Positions 11,467 to 24,160 are shown, numbered from the stretch's first letter. The stretch is DNA of 64,000 nt from Nymphaea colorata (GCF_008831285.2 NC_037468.1:251501-315500), one strand, 5' to 3'. The notes: generated by a model from the letters alone, not told the origin. Made by a program: numbers and translations.

Positions 11467-11550
11467 CCTACTGCCTATGAAAGAGATAGGCATCGAATAC
11501 CGCCTCAGAAAGCAGAAGAAGAGCCTACTGCCTATGAAAGAGATAGGCAT
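11467..11550 (+). repeat. 27-bp direct repeat pair
   Basis: The 27-bp block containing CTATGAAAGAGATAGGCAT occurs at 11467-11493 and 11524-11550, 57 bp apart. Between them is GAATACCGCCTCAGAAAGCAG-type sequence. No function assigned. Confidence 0.8.
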
Positions 11551-13199
11551 CTTAGCCAATGACCTATGAATGAGAATCTTAGCTAACCGCCTACTGGACT
11601 GCTGGAAAGCGCTATCGCATATCTCTTTTTGACGGCCTGTCAAGTGGGCTACACTTGACTCCACAACTGGTTCATTCGACCTGTGAAGTCTTCTAAATGG
11701 TCCCATCGTCCCTGTAGAAAAGAAGGACGGCAACACCCACGTCGATTTTCGACCATTGAATGATGTATGTCCCATGGACCACTTTCCTTTGCCCCAAACC
11801 GACGTAATCATTGATCGCACTGCTGGGCACGAGATCAAATCTCATCTGGACGGTTATGCTGGGTATAATCAGATCCAACTTGCACCAGAGGATCAAGAGA
11901 AAACCACTTTCAGGACTCCTTTTGGGTTTTCTACTGTCATGCCATTTGGACTGAAGCAGGAGCAACATACGACGGGCAATGCAAAAGATTTTCAGAGAGA
12001 TTTTGCAGACAAGGATGGAGGTGTCTGTCGATGATCTAGTCGTTCAGTCTAGAAAGCGGCAAGATCATTTCGACCATCTTCGACAAGTCCTCACCCGAGT
12101 CAGTCCGTATGGTTGACGACTCAATCCCAAGAAGTGCGCATTTCGAGTCTCGTCTGGCGGATTCCTTGGTTTCGTCGTCCACAAGTATGGGATCGAAATC
12201 GATCCGGCAAAAATCCGATCCCAGAACCCTTCGCGAGCGGGTTGCAGGGGCGCCTGGCCTATGTCGATTTATTGCAAATCTTGCAGGCCATTCACTCAGC
12301 AAGAAAAGAAAGACACCCCTGTCCACTGGGGGCCAGATTGCCAGAACGCATTCGATCAGCGGAAGGCTTTTCTCACTTCTCCGCCAGTCCTAGCTGTGCT
12401 AGTTCAGGATAAGCCCATGATCTTGTATACAGCATCCACACCAGTTTCCCTTGGGGCTTGATTGGCTCAAGAAGACGACAATCGACATGAAAGAGTGGTC
12501 TATTGCCTGAGCCGAGTGCTCACTGGACCCGAGCTACGGTACCCTCCAGTCGATCGAATGTGCCTCTCTCTGTTTGATGCAAAAAAGAAGCTACGCCAAA
12601 CGGGTCGACAAGTCAAGCTTATTGGAAAGTTCGATCCCAAACTTTGTTAACGAGGCCTGATTTGTAAGGTTGTCAGGAAGATTAGGAACCTTTATGAGTT
12701 TGATATTCCTGACATCAAAAGTCCGTCAAGGGACAAGTGCTGACTTGATTGCAGATCTTCCCGCTGATGATGATCTCTTTGTACCTCCAGAGCACGTTTC
12801 TTCCGTCCACCCTCACAGAAATGGCAGTGTGACTTCGACGGAGCGGAAGGAAAATGGGTCTCAGGAGCGGGAATTTGGTTGCAGACACCCGATGGGATGT
12901 AGTTGCCGAGAGCTTTTCGACTGACCATCCACAAACAATGTTGCAGAATACGAGGCCCGCAGTTTTGGTCTATGCCACCGAACTCCACGTTAAAGACCGA
13001 CGGGTATTTGGAGATTCGAAGCTTGTTATCAATCAATGTCGAGGAGAGTTCAAAGTGCTCGAGCCAAAGCTCATGGAGTACCACGCCGTTGTACAGCACC
13101 TGATTGACTCTTTCGGTCTGATCGATTTTCGGCATATACCTCGATTGCAAAATGAGTTGACTGATTCAATGGCCAGGGCTGGCCGCCTTTTTTGTTCCC

Positions 13200-13440
13200 C
13201 AACGTCATTTTGACGAGCAATTATTCAGACAAAATGACATTCACTATGTTATGGCTTCGCTTGACGAGTTCCCTTCTTTCAGAAAGCACTCGCAAAGCGA
13301 AGCGTGAGGGTCGCTGGGGGCTTTGCTCGTGACGTGACGTGACGTGACATGACGTGACATTGCTTCGCTTTGCGAGTTTGGCGCACTCGCTTCGCTTTCG
13401 CTTCACTCGTTCCCTCACGCTTCGCTTTGCGAGTGCTTTG
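13200..13440. mobile_element. small copy of the terminal-module element inside gypsy pol
   Basis: The left end is CAACGTCATTTTGACGAGC (13200-13218) and the right end GCGAGTGCTTTG (13429-13440). The interior carries several TTCGCTTTGCGAGTG and GACGTGACGTGACG blocks and no GTCARGACT array. It sits between the RNase H and integrase parts of the pol remnant, so it seems to have inserted into, or replaced part of, that element. I see no clean target-site duplication. Confidence 0.7.
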
Positions 13441-13456
13441 ACGATACATCAACAAT

Positions 13457-13505
13457 TTCCATCTCCTTCGGAGAGATTGGCCATCCTGCTTGCATCATGC
13501 CGCGG
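13457..13505 (+). repeat. 49-bp segment shared in inverse orientation with 34767-34815
   Basis: The 49 bases from TTCCATCTCCTTCGGAG to GCCGCGG match the reverse complement of 34767-34815. Here the segment lies at the start of the integrase half of a gypsy remnant, so the other copy is probably a fragment of a related element. Confidence 0.85.
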
Positions 13506-14717
13506 AACAATCCGTGTTTGTCACTGCCTCAAATAACGTGCTCAATGGTAGAAAGATCTCGTCGAAACTATCGACACCCCAAAGAATCGACGAGAAGCTG
13601 CAAGAATTCGACGCCAAGCAACTCGACCTCGATGACAATCGACTTATGCGTCGATCTGAGGACGACTGCTGCAATGTGTCGAAAAGATCGGAGCCACTAA
13701 AGCGTTGCAATAGGCTCATGCCGGCGCATGTGGTGAGCACCAAGGGGGACTTCAGCTATCGCAGCGTATAATGAATGCGTGAAGGAAAAGGGCGATTCGT
13801 TCCAGTTTGAAAGCTAAAGCATGTCGAAGATGTAAAGAACATGGGTTCCATGCGCCGCATTCGATTCTGCATCCGACCATGACTCCTTGGCCGTTCTCAG
13901 CATGGGCATTGGATATAGTCGGTCGAATTCACCCAGTCTCATCTAAGAGACACAAGTTCATCATTGCAGCCACCGAGTCTTTAACGAAGTGGGTGGATCC
14001 CTTGAAGAGGGCCTCTGGAGCCTCATAGTAGCCGCCTTCATCAAAGAAAACATCATTTCCCTGATCGAATTCAGACAATGGCACTCCCTTCCAGAAGACA
14101 GAGGTAGCTGCTCTGTGCGAGAAGTACGGGATCAAGCAAGACTTTTCGACAGCTCACAATCCTCAAGCGAATGGGCAAGCCGAAGCAATGAAAAAGCAGA
14201 GGGATATGGAAAGACATGATTGAGCATGAAGTCGATTGGCCTGAGAAATTGCCTGAGGCATGTTGGGCTCCCTCCAAAAAGACGGCCACCGGAGAAAGGC
14301 CGTATACCTTGGTCTACGGGACCGACGCAATCACACCGATGCCATTACGCAAGCAGCTCGAGTTGCGCTCAAGTACCGTATCAAACAAGAATGAACGAGC
14401 TACATATGCTCGACGAGCGCCGATACGACGCTCTTTTCATCGAACACAGATGTACCAAGCTCGAGTTGCACGAGCCTATGACAAGCGTGTTCGAGAGCGA
14501 GAATGCCAGGTGGGAGAGTTCGTTATTCAGGCTCGATTACCTGGCAGTACATCCAGCAGGCAAATTCGCACCCAATTGGGAAGGCAAGGCCCTTAGAGCT
14601 CCTATAAGGCTGAAGCCTCCGCTTCTCGATGGAAAGATATCGACGACAAGAAGTGACCAAGTCCTCAGATCCTATAAGGTTCCAGAGCACACGTCGCGTT
14701 CCGTCCAATTGCAAATC

Positions 14718-15536
14718 TCAGATCCATTTCTCAAGGATCTTCAGAACTTTGAGTTCATCACTCATGGTCCGCTTCTTGGCCATCGCCCTTCCCAGAGCAC
14801 ACGTCGCCTCCCTCAGCGCCTCTTTTTCCTCAGGAGATCGCGTCTTCTGTTGCAATCGACCTATCTCCTTGGTTCGATGGTTTCGAGGTTCATTATAGAT
14901 GTCGACGCATTCCCTGCAATGGCATTTTCGACTGGCTCAATGAATTCTGCCAGTTCTGGATTGGAAATATGACAACACTTCGATAGCCTTCGACGGAATG
15001 CCTTCACAGTCTGCCGCCTCCCTGCCATGAACTTGAAGTACGTTGGATATCGAACAGGAAGGAGCCAATGATGCAAAGAAAGCCCAGCCTGCGTTGAAGG
15101 CGGAAATCGATGAGCATGAAAGCAATAGACTAACAAGATCGATAGCTCATCGACAGCACGTGAAGCCTGATGAGGGATCTCCGAAGAGGCAGTAGAGTCC
15201 TCGTCGACCTCGTCATAAGAAAGAACGATGATTGGAGGCTCCCCAGATGAAGCAGGGCTCGTCGAACTTCCTTCCGTGGGGACTTCTCTTTCGGACTCTT
15301 CGATCGGCCTTTGCATTTTTGAGGACGTTGGACAAGTCTCGCTTTCTTCGACTCCTCGGCATTCGAAGGGGCCACTGTTGGAAGATTGCTCGCAGGGATG
15401 TCCGAGCGACGATCAGATCAATCGAAGACTTCGGAATGGGCTGGACCTTGCCCAGCATGATTGGATTTTTTGGAACTGATGAAGCTGGGCCATGCAGAGA
15501 TCTCGCCTGTAACCGAAGAAAAAAAAAGCTCGTCAA
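14718..15536 (-). pseudogene. unrecognised decayed coding region, antisense to the gypsy tail
   Basis: The minus strand carries successive open stretches that look like one gene broken by frameshifts. The first, from 15536, begins MTSFFFLRLQARSLHGPASS. The second (15316-14861) has an acidic Ser-rich part (SSGEPPIIVLSYDEVDEDS) and FKFMAGRRQTVKAFRRRL. A third ends at a TGA at 14718 and reads EEKEALREATCALGRAMAKK, heptad-like and possibly coiled-coil. It follows the gypsy integrase tail-to-tail. It could be a gag-like or plant transposon-associated protein. I cannot name it. Confidence 0.4.
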
Positions 15537-15994
15537 GCCTGTAACCGATCGAGACCATTAATGCTGGATTCTTGACTCAGGAAGAAGAAGAGGCTTCTGT
15601 TTTTTCTGTCTTTTCTTCTTGAGAATGATTCTTCTGATTTTCTTCCATGATATCCGACGCCCGTGAAACTCTTTCATTTCATTGGAGTTCTTCCTGTCTG
15701 AGGAAGCAAATAGCATTTCCTATTGATTTGTCCCCAGTCCCGGCTAGGATAGGCTATACATGTGTAGGCGTCGTAGCAGTTGTAGGCTCAGAGTCTACAA
15801 AAGACGCTCCAATCTCTTCGTCAGCAGTTACAGCTTGCGTAGCTCCAGTTGTAGGCGTCGTAGCAGGAGTGCGCGCTAGCGCACTTCCTCTGCGCCGGAG
15901 ATAGCTAGCGCGCACTGTAGAAAGAAGGCTACACTTGCAACAATGGCGACACTCGCTGCTTGGATTGGACCTATGCCTTCTTCTATTCTATCTA
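15537..15994. other. nad9 downstream spacer
   Basis: No gene seen. A 17-bp direct repeat (TGTAGGCGTCGTAGCAG) occurs at 15763-15779 and 15850-15866, and palindromic GCGCGCTAGCGCAC lies near 15872. This is the 3' side of nad9, which is on the minus strand. Confidence 0.5.
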
Positions 15995-16564
15995 TTATCC
16001 GTCGCTACGCTGTTCCCAAGGACTAGCAGAATCGAAATAGCGAAATTCTTGGGTCATCTCAATTGGTTCAGAAACCACACGTTTCTCTGGATCATCATAG
16101 CGTACTTCCACATATCCACTCAGAGGAAGGTCTTTTCGTAATGGATGACCCTCGAAACCATGATCTGTTGATATACGGCGTAGATCCGGATGATTGATGG
16201 GAGAAACACCGGACATATCAAAGACTTCTCGCTCCCACCGGCCAGCTGCTGGAAATAGACTGACTACCGGAGATATTCGTGTTACTTCGTCTACACTGGT
16301 TTGTACACGAATGCGTGAGTTATACCGAGTACTCAGTAAATGATGGACCACTTCAAATCTTCGTTTTCGAGAGGGATGATCAACTCCGCAAATATCGATC
16401 GAAACTTGAACCCGTGTATAGGTATGAAATCTCAGAAAGCACAACAATGGAAATGGGTAGTCCGTATTGGTATCTGATCTATTCCCATGTTCCGATCTTT
16501 CCATTTTTTGTACCCATTTCTTGGGGGAAGTTTCCAAAATATATTTGAACAATGGGTTATCCAT
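15995..16564 (-). CDS. nad9: NADH dehydrogenase subunit 9
   Basis: Nad9 is the 30-kDa peripheral-arm subunit of respiratory complex I (NuoC homologue), on the matrix side of the inner membrane. The frame encodes 189 residues from an ATG at 16562-16564, close to the usual plant length. Family stretches are clear: KKWVQKMERSEHGNRSDTNT, then HTYTRVQVSIDICGVDHPSRK, INHPDLRRISTDHGFEGHPL, and the C-terminal KRVVSEPIEMTQEFRYFD...SPWEQRSDG. Several codons would be edited C-to-U (for example DICGVDH to DICGVDY, EVFDMSG to a MFG form, STDHGFEG to LTDYGFEG). No stop or frameshift, so it is probably functional. Array B begins about 230 bp upstream of the start. Confidence 0.96.
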   Translation of the reverse strand: MDNPLFKYILETSPKKWVQKMERSEHGNRSDTNTDYPFPLLCFLRFHTYTRVQVSIDICGVDHPSRKRRFEVVHHLLSTRYNSRIRVQTSVDEVTRISPVVSLFPAAGRWEREVFDMSGVSPINHPDLRRISTDHGFEGHPLRKDLPLSGYVEVRYDDPEKRVVSEPIEMTQEFRYFDSASPWEQRSDG

Positions 16565-16792
16565 AAAATAGATAGATCAAGAAAGCTGTTCCCTGAAAAA
16601 AGACTTGTCGGAAGGAGCCGGTTGGCTTGGTCCGACCAAGAAAGGCATGGGAGTGGAGTTCCGAGGCTCCAGAATCGGGATGGGTCTTGCGTTCCAGAGA
16701 GAGATAGGAAAAGACACTCTCGGACCACGCGAAACCCTTCTTTTTGTTCGTTCTTTATCTATGACAAAAGAAAAGATCTTTCCTTTGTACCC

Positions 16793-19700
16793 AAAAAGCA
16801 CTCGCAACTTTGAATGGCTGAAGGTCATGTCACGTCAGAGCAAAGCCTTCTTGTTCAGCTTTTTGTCAGAGTCAGCACTAATGGCATACAATTGCAATTT
16901 TGGTATGGTCAGCACTTGTCAGGATTTGTCTGACCTGAATCAGTGACCTTATGGAAAGGTCAGGACTAATGAGAATTGTATGTCATTAGTGCTGACCATA
17001 CCAAAATCCATCCAAATTGGTTGATGGATAATGGCATCTCATTGCAATTTGTGATATGGTCAGCACTAATGGCATACAATTTGTTGTATGGTCAGCATGA
17101 ATGGCATCTCATTGCAATTATGGACACTAATGGCATACAATTGCCATTGGGAGCACTAATGGCATTGTTTTGGTATGGTGAGTACTCATGTTGGTATAGT
17201 GAGTACTAATGGCATTTGTTTGTACAGTGAGTACTAATGGCATTTGTTTGTACAGTGAGTACTAATGGCATTTGTTTGTACAGTGAGTACTAATGGCATT
17301 TTTTTTTCAAGTGAGTACTAATGGCATTGAATTGCAATGAGTCCTGACCTTTCAAGAAGAATGAGTCCTGACCTTTCAAGACAGTCTTGACCAGAAGAAT
17401 CAGTCCTGACCTTTCAAGACAGTCTTGACCTTTTTGGTAAGGTCAGTCCTGACCTTGAAAGACAGTCTTGACCAGAAGAATCAGTCCTGATCAGATAGTC
17501 TTGATCTTTTTGGTAAGGTTAGTCCTGACTTTGAAAGACAGTCTTGACCTTTTTGATAAGGTCAGTACTGATTTCAAGACAGTCTTGACCTTTCCATTTT
17601 TGGTCAGGTGAGTACTAATGGCATACAATTGCAATTGGTCCTGTCCTTCCATCAAAAGTCCTGACCTTTCAAGACAGTCTTGACCTTTTTGGTAAGGTCA
17701 GTCCTGACTGTGAAAGACAGTCTTGACCAGAAGAATCAGTCCTGATCAGATAGTCTTGATCTTTTTGGTCAGGTTAGTCCTGACTTTGAAAGACAGTATT
17801 GACCTTTTTGATAAGGTGAGTACTGATGACATACAAATGAGTCTTGTATGGTAAGGTGAGTCCTGACCTGTTTGGTATGGTGAGTACTGATGACATACAA
17901 ATGAGTCTTGATGGTCATTCCTCAATCATTCTCATTAGTCCTGACCTTTCAGAGTCTTGACCTTTCAAGAAGAATCAGTCCTGACCTTTCAAGACAGTCT
18001 TGACCTTTCAAGAAGAATCAGTCCTGACCTTTCAAGACAGTCTTGACCTTTTTGGTAAGGTTAGTCCTGACTGTGAAAGACAGTCTTGACCTTTTTGATA
18101 AGGTCAGTCCTGACTGTGAAAGACAGTCTTGACCTTTTTGATAAGGTGAGTACTAATGGCATACAATTGCAATTGGTCCTGTCCTTCCATAATCAGTCCT
18201 GACCTTTCAAGAAGAATGAGTCCTGACCTTTCAAGACAGTCTTGACCTTTCCATTTTTGGTCAGGTGAGTACTAATGGCATACAATTGCAATTGGTCCTG
18301 TCCTTCCATCAAAAGTCCTGACCTTTCAAGACAGTCTTGATCTTTTTGGTAAGGTCAGTCCTGACTGTGAAATACAGTATGGACCTTTCAAGAAGAATCA
18401 GTCCTGATCAGATAGTCTTGATCTTTTTGGTAAGGTCAGTCCTGACTTTGAAAGACAGTCTTGACCTTTTTGATAAGGTGAGTACTGATGACATACAAAT
18501 GAGTCTTGTATGGTCAGGTGAGTACTAATGGCATACAATTGCAATTGGTCCTGTCCTTCCATAATCAGTCCTGACCTTTCAAGACAGTCTTGACCTTTCC
18601 AGAAGAATCAGTCCTGACCTTTCAAGACAGTCTTGACCTTTTTGGTAAGGTCAGTCCTGACTGTGAAATACAGTATTGACCAGAAGAATCAGTCCTGATC
18701 AGATAGTCTTGATCTTTTTGGTAAGGTTAGTCCTGACTTTGAAAGACAGTCTTGACCTTTTTGATAAGGTGAGTACTGATGACATACAAATGAGTCTTGA
18801 CCTTTCAAAACAGTCTTCATCTTTTTGGTATGGTGAGTACTGATGACATACAAATGAGTCTTGTATGGTAAGGTGAGTCCTGACCTGTTTGGTATGGTGA
18901 GTACTGATGACATACAAATGAGTCTTGACCGACTCACCTGTTTTGGTATGGTGAGTACTCATTGTTGATGGAAAATGGCATTTGTTTGTCAAGTGAGTAC
19001 TAATGGCATTTTGTTGTCAAGTGAGTACTAATGGCATTTTGTTGTCAAGTGAGTACTAATGGCATTTGTTTGTCAAGTGAGTACTAATGGCATACAATTG
19101 TCATGAGTCCTGACCTTTCAAAAGGGTCCTGTCCTTTTAAGAAGAAGAAGTTCTGATCTTTCAAGACAGTCTTGATCTTTTTGGTCAGGTTAGTCCTGAC
19201 TGTGAAAGACAGTCTTGACCTTTTTGATAAGGTGAGTTCTGACTTTTCCTCAATCATTCTCATTAGTCCTGACCTTTCAGAGTCCTGACCTTTCAAAAGG
19301 GTCCTGTCCTTCCATAATCATTCCTCAATCATTCTCATTAGTCCTGACCTTTCCAGAGAGTCCTGACCTTTCAATAAAGTCCTGTCCATCATTTCCTTTC
19401 CATGAGTTTGTGAGCTCATACTTTTCATTGATTTCAGGAAGGGAACTCATCAAAGTTTGATGGACAATTGTCTTTCTCTTCAATGACACACTAATGGCAT
19501 ACAATTGGTTGTATGGTCAGCACTAATGGCATCTTTCTTGGTATGGAAAATGGCATCTTTTTGGTATAGTGAGTACTCATGTTGGTATGGTGAGCACTAA
19601 TGGCATTTGTTTGTACAGTGAGTACTAATGGCATTTGTTTGTCAAGTGAGTACTAATGGCATTTGTTTGTACAGTGAGTACTAATGGCATACAATTGCAA

Positions 19701-22700
19701 TGAGTCTTCATCTTTCAAGAAGAATCAGTCCTGACCTTTCAAGACAGTATTAACCTTTCAAGAAGAATCAGTCCTGACCTTTCAAGACAGTATTAACCTT
19801 TCAAGAAGAATCAGTCCTGACCTTTCAAGACAGTATTGACCTTTCAAAAAAGGTCAGTCCTGACTTTGAAATACAGTCTTGACCTTTTTGATAAGGTGAG
19901 TACTGATGACATACAAATGAGTCTTGATGGTCATTCCTCAATCATTCTCATTAGTCCTGACCTTTCAGAGTCTTGACCTTTCAAGACAGTCCTGACCTTT
20001 TTGGTATGGTGAGTACTGATGACATACAAATGAGTCTTGATGGTCATTCCTCAATCATTCTCATTAGTCCTGACCTTTCAGAGTCTTGACCTTTCAAGAA
20101 GAATCAGTCCTGACCTTTCAAGACAGTCTTGACCTTTTTGGTAAGGTCAGTCCTGACTGTGAAAGACAGTCTTGACCTTTTTGATAAGGTGAGTACTAAT
20201 GGCATACAATTGCAATTGGTCCTGTCCTTCCATAATCAGTCCTGACCTTTCCAGAAGAATGAGTCCTGACCTTTCAAGACAGTCTTGACCTTTCAAGAAG
20301 AATCAGTCCTGACCTTTCAAGACAGTCTTGACCTTTTTGGTAAGGTCAGTCCTGACCTTGAAATACAGTCTTGACCAGAAGAATCAGTCCTGATCAGATA
20401 GTCTTGATCTTTTTGGTAAGGTTAGTCCTGACTTTGAAAGACAGTCTTGACCTTTTTGATAAGGTCAGTACTGATTTCAAGACAGTCTTGACCTTTCAAG
20501 AAAAATCAGTCCTGACCTTTCAAGACAGTCTTGACCTTTTTGGTAAGGTCAGTCCTGACTTTGAAATACAGTCTTGACCAGAAGAATCAGTCCTGATCAG
20601 ATAGTCTTGATCTTTTTGGTAAGGTTAGTCCTGACTTTGAAAGACAGTCTTGACCTTTTTGATAAGGTGAGTACTGATGACATACAAATGAGTCTTGTAT
20701 GGTAAGGTGAGTCCTGACCTGTTTGGTATGGTGAGTACTGATGACATACAAATGAGTCTTGACCGGAAAGTCCTGACCTTTCAAGAAGAATGAGTCCTGA
20801 CCTTTCAAGACAGTCTTGACCAGAAGAATCAGTCCTGACCTTTCAAGACAGTCTTGACCTTTTTGGTAAGGTTAGTCCTGACTGTGAAAGACAGTCTTGA
20901 CCAGAAGAATCAGTCCTGATCAGATAGTCTTGATCTTTTTGGTAAGGTTAGTCCTGACTTTGAAAGACAGTCTTGACCTTTTTGATAAGGTCAGTACTGA
21001 TTTCAAGACAGTCTTGACCTTTCCATTTTTGGTCAGGTGAGTACTAATGGCATACAATTGCAATTGGTCCTGTCCTTCCATCAAAAGTCCTGACCTTTCA
21101 AGACAGTCTTGACCTTTTTGGTAAGGTCAGTCCTGACTTTGAAATACAGTATTGACCAGAAGAATCAGTCCTGATCAGATAGTCTTGATCTTTTTGGTAA
21201 GGTCAGTCCTGACTTTGAAAGACAGTCTTGACCTTTTTGATAAGGTGAGTACTGATGACATACAAATGAGTCTTGACCTTTCAAAACAGTCTTCATCTTT
21301 TTGGTATGGTGAGTACTGATGACATACAAATGAGTCTTGTATGGTAAGGTGAGTCCTGACCTGTTTTGGTATGGTGAGTACTCATTGTTGATGGAAAATG
21401 GCATTTGTTTGTCAAGTGAGTACTAATGGCATTTTGTTGTCAAGTGAGTACTAATGGCATTTTGTTGTCAAGTGAGTACTAATGGCATTTGTTTGTCAAG
21501 TGAGTACTAATGGCATACAATTGTCATGAGTCCTGACCTTTCAAAAGGGTCCTGTCCTTTTAAGAAGAAGAAGTTCTGATCTTTCAAGACAGTCTTGATC
21601 TTTTTGGTCAGGTTAGTCCTGACTTTGAAAGACAGTCTTGACCTTTTTGATAAGGTGAGTTCTGACTTTTCCTCAATCATTCTCATTAGTCCTGACCTTT
21701 CAGAGTCCTGACCTTTCAAAAGGGTCCTGTCCTTCCATAATCATTCCTCAATCATTCTCATTAGTCCTGACCTTTCCAGAGAGTCCTGACCTTTTTGGTA
21801 AGGTGAGTTCTGACTTTTCCTCAATCATTCTCATTAGTCCTGACCTTTCAGAGTCCTGACCTGGTCAGACAAATCCTGAAATTGACCCTGACCAGAAAGG
21901 AAAGGTTGTCATTGTATGCCTGGAAAAGACAGGAGAAATTGCAATTCTTGATAAAGGAAAGGATAAATTCTAGAAAGGTGAGGACTCTCTGGAAAGGTCA
22001 GGACTAATGAGAATGATTGAGGAATGATTATGGAAGGACAGGACCCTTTTGAAAGGTCAGGACTCTGAAAGGTCAGGACTAATGAGAATGATTGAGGAAA
22101 AGTCAGAACTCACCTTATCAAAAAGGTCAAGACTGTCTTTCAAAGTCAGGACTAACCTGACCAAAAAGATCAAGACTGTCTTGAAAGATCAGAACTTCTT
22201 CTTCTTAAAAGGACAGGACCCTTTTGAAAGGTCAGGACTCATGACAATTGTATGCCATTAGTACTCACTTGACAAACAAATGCCATTAGTACTCACTTGA
22301 CAACAAAATGCCATTAGTACTCACTTGACAACAAAATGCCATTAGTACTCACTTGACAAACAAATGCCATTTTCCATCAACAATGAGTACTCACCATACC
22401 AAAACAGGTCAGGACTCACCTTACCATACAAGACTCATTTGTATGTCATCAGTACTCACCATACCAAAAAGATGAAGACTGTTTTGAAAGGTCAAGACTC
22501 ATTTGTATGTCATCAGTACTCACCTTATCAAAAAGGTCAAGACTGTCTTTCAAAGTCAGGACTGACCTTACCAAAAAGATCAAGACTATCTGATCAGGAC
22601 TGATTCTTCTGGTCAATACTGTATTTCAAAGTCAGGACTGACCTTACCAAAAAGGTCAAGACTGTCTTGAAAGGTCAGGACTGATTATGGAAGGACAGGA

Positions 22701-24160
22701 CCAATTGCAATTGTATGCCATTAGTACTCACCTGACCAAAAATGGAAAGGTCAAGACTGTCTTGAAATCAGTACTGACCTTATCAAAAAGGTCAAGACTG
22801 TCTTTCAAAGTCAGGACTAACCTTACCAAAAAGATCAAGACTATCTGATCAGGACTGATTCTTCTGGTCAAGACTGTCTTTCACAGTCAGGACTAACCTT
22901 ACCAAAAAGGTCAAGACTGTCTTGAAAGGTCAGGACTGATTCTTCTGGTCAAGACTGTCTTGAAAGGTCAGGACTCATTCTTCTTGAAAGGTCAGGACTT
23001 TCCGGTCAAGACTCATTTGTATGTCATCAGTACTCACCATACCAAAAAGATGAAGACTGTTTTGAAAGGTCAAGACTCATTTGTATGTCATCAGTACTCA
23101 CCTTACCATACAAGACTCATTTGTATGTCATCAGTACTCACCTTATCAAAAAGGTCAAGACTGTCTTTCAAAGTCAGGACTAACCTTACCAAAAAGATCA
23201 AGACTATCTGATCAGGACTGATTCTTCTGGTCAAGACTGTATTTCAAAGTCAGGACTGACCTTACCAAAAAGGTCAAGACTGTCTTGAAAGGTCAGGACT
23301 TTTGATGGAAGGACAGGACCAATTGCAATTGTATGCCATTAGTACTCACCTGACCAAAAATGGAAAGGTCAAGACTGTCTTGAAATCAGTACTGACCTTA
23401 TCAAAAAGGTCAAGACTGTCTTTCAAAGTCAGGACTAACCTTACCAAAAAGATCAAGACTATCTGATCAGGACTGATTCTTCTGGTCAAGACTGTATTTC
23501 AAGGTCAGGACTGACCTTACCAAAAAGGTCAAGACTGTCTTGAAAGGTCAGGACTTTTGATGGAAGGACAGGACCAATTGCAATTGTATGCCATTAGTAC
23601 TCACCTGACCAAAAATGGAAAGGTCAAGACTGTCTTGAAAGGTCAGGACTCATTCTTCTTGAAAGGTCAGGACTCATTGCAATTCAATGCCATTAGTACT
23701 CACTTGACAAACAAATGCCATTAGTACTCACTTGACAAACAAATGCCATTAGTACTCACTTGACAAACAAATGCCATTAGTACTCACTATACCAACATGA
23801 GTACTCACCATACCAAAACAATGCCATTAGTGCTCCCAATGGCAATTGTATGCCATTTTCCATACAACAAATTGTATGCCTTCAAGAATTGCAATTGTAT
23901 GCCATTAGTGCTGACTATCACATTAATAACAAGAAAGACCATTTTGTCCTAATTAGCTCATAATTGAATGGCATTAGTGCTTTTGATCAGAAAAAGATCA
24001 GACTTCGCTTTGGCTTCCCTATAGTCCGTCATGAGCACTGAAAAGCGAGTGCTTTGTGCAATCACGTCACGTCACGAGCAAAGCCCTACGCTTTGCGAGT
24101 GCTTTGCTCGTGACGTGACTTTGCGAGTGCTTTGTGGGCTTTGCTCATCAATTGACGTAG
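16793..24160. repeat. composite repeat array B, with an internal palindrome
   Basis: The left edge is AAAAAGCACTCGC at 16793. The right edge is GCTCATCAATTGACGTAG ending at 24160, the inverse of array D's left end but for one base. From about 17340 to 21880 the modules read AGTCCTGACCTTTC and AGTCTTGACC (minus orientation). After a unique spacer at 21782-21986 they read GAAAGGTCAGGACT (plus orientation) to about 23690. Blocks of the 28-bp unit (TTGTTTGTCAAGTGAGTACT and its complement) lie near 17200-17330, 18960-19090, 19590-19690, 21390-21510, 22250-22370 and 23690-23780. Frames of 60-97 codons inside are repeat by-products. Confidence 0.9.
20570..23200. repeat. large imperfect palindrome centred at 21884
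   Basis: Matching landmarks sum to 43768: CCAGAG 21776-21781 with CTCTGG 21987-21992, and identical 70- and 79-codon repeat-derived frames at 21507-21719 minus with 22049-22261 plus, and 21165-21404 minus with 22364-22603 plus. The arms are thus about 1.2 kb each around a 205-bp spacer. Outward the match becomes patchy because modules differ in order. Confidence 0.85.

Larger units (their letters stand above)
10134..11639. other. unassigned region with a small terminal-module copy
   Basis: No gene recognised. At about 10631-10702 there is a short copy of the array-terminal module without an array (listed separately). A 27-bp direct repeat pair lies at 11467-11493 and 11524-11550. The right part may include the decayed 5' portion of the gypsy element that follows, but I see no gag or protease motif that I would defend. 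Confidence 0.45.
11687..14640 (+). pseudogene. decayed Ty3/gypsy pol (RT, RNase H, integrase), interrupted at 13200
   Basis: This is a nuclear-type LTR-retrotransposon pol in sense orientation, broken by frameshifts and stops. Reverse transcriptase: from 11687, GPIVPVEKKDG, then DFRPLNDVCPMDHFPLP, GYAGYNQIQLAPEDQEKT and FGFSTVMPFGLK; after a frameshift the catalytic box reads SVDDLVV near 12024. The RT/RNase H linker and RNase H follow (QNAFDQRKAFLTSPPVLAV, LTGPELRYPP; FGDSKLVINQCRGEFKVLEP near 13007). A copy of the array-terminal element occupies 13200-13440. Integrase resumes with ACRRCKEHGFHAP and FSAWALDIVGRI around 13815-13925, and AGKFAPNWEG near 14560 marks its C-terminal end. No LTRs were identified. 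It cannot encode an active enzyme. Confidence 0.9.

Noticed and set aside
18337-23211. Many 60-97 codon open frames in array B and the other arrays (SPYQKGQD, KTHLYVISTHH and similar peptides)
   Set aside because: They recur on both strands wherever the same modules occur and follow the repeat, with no start context or conserved family. They are by-products of tandem repetition.
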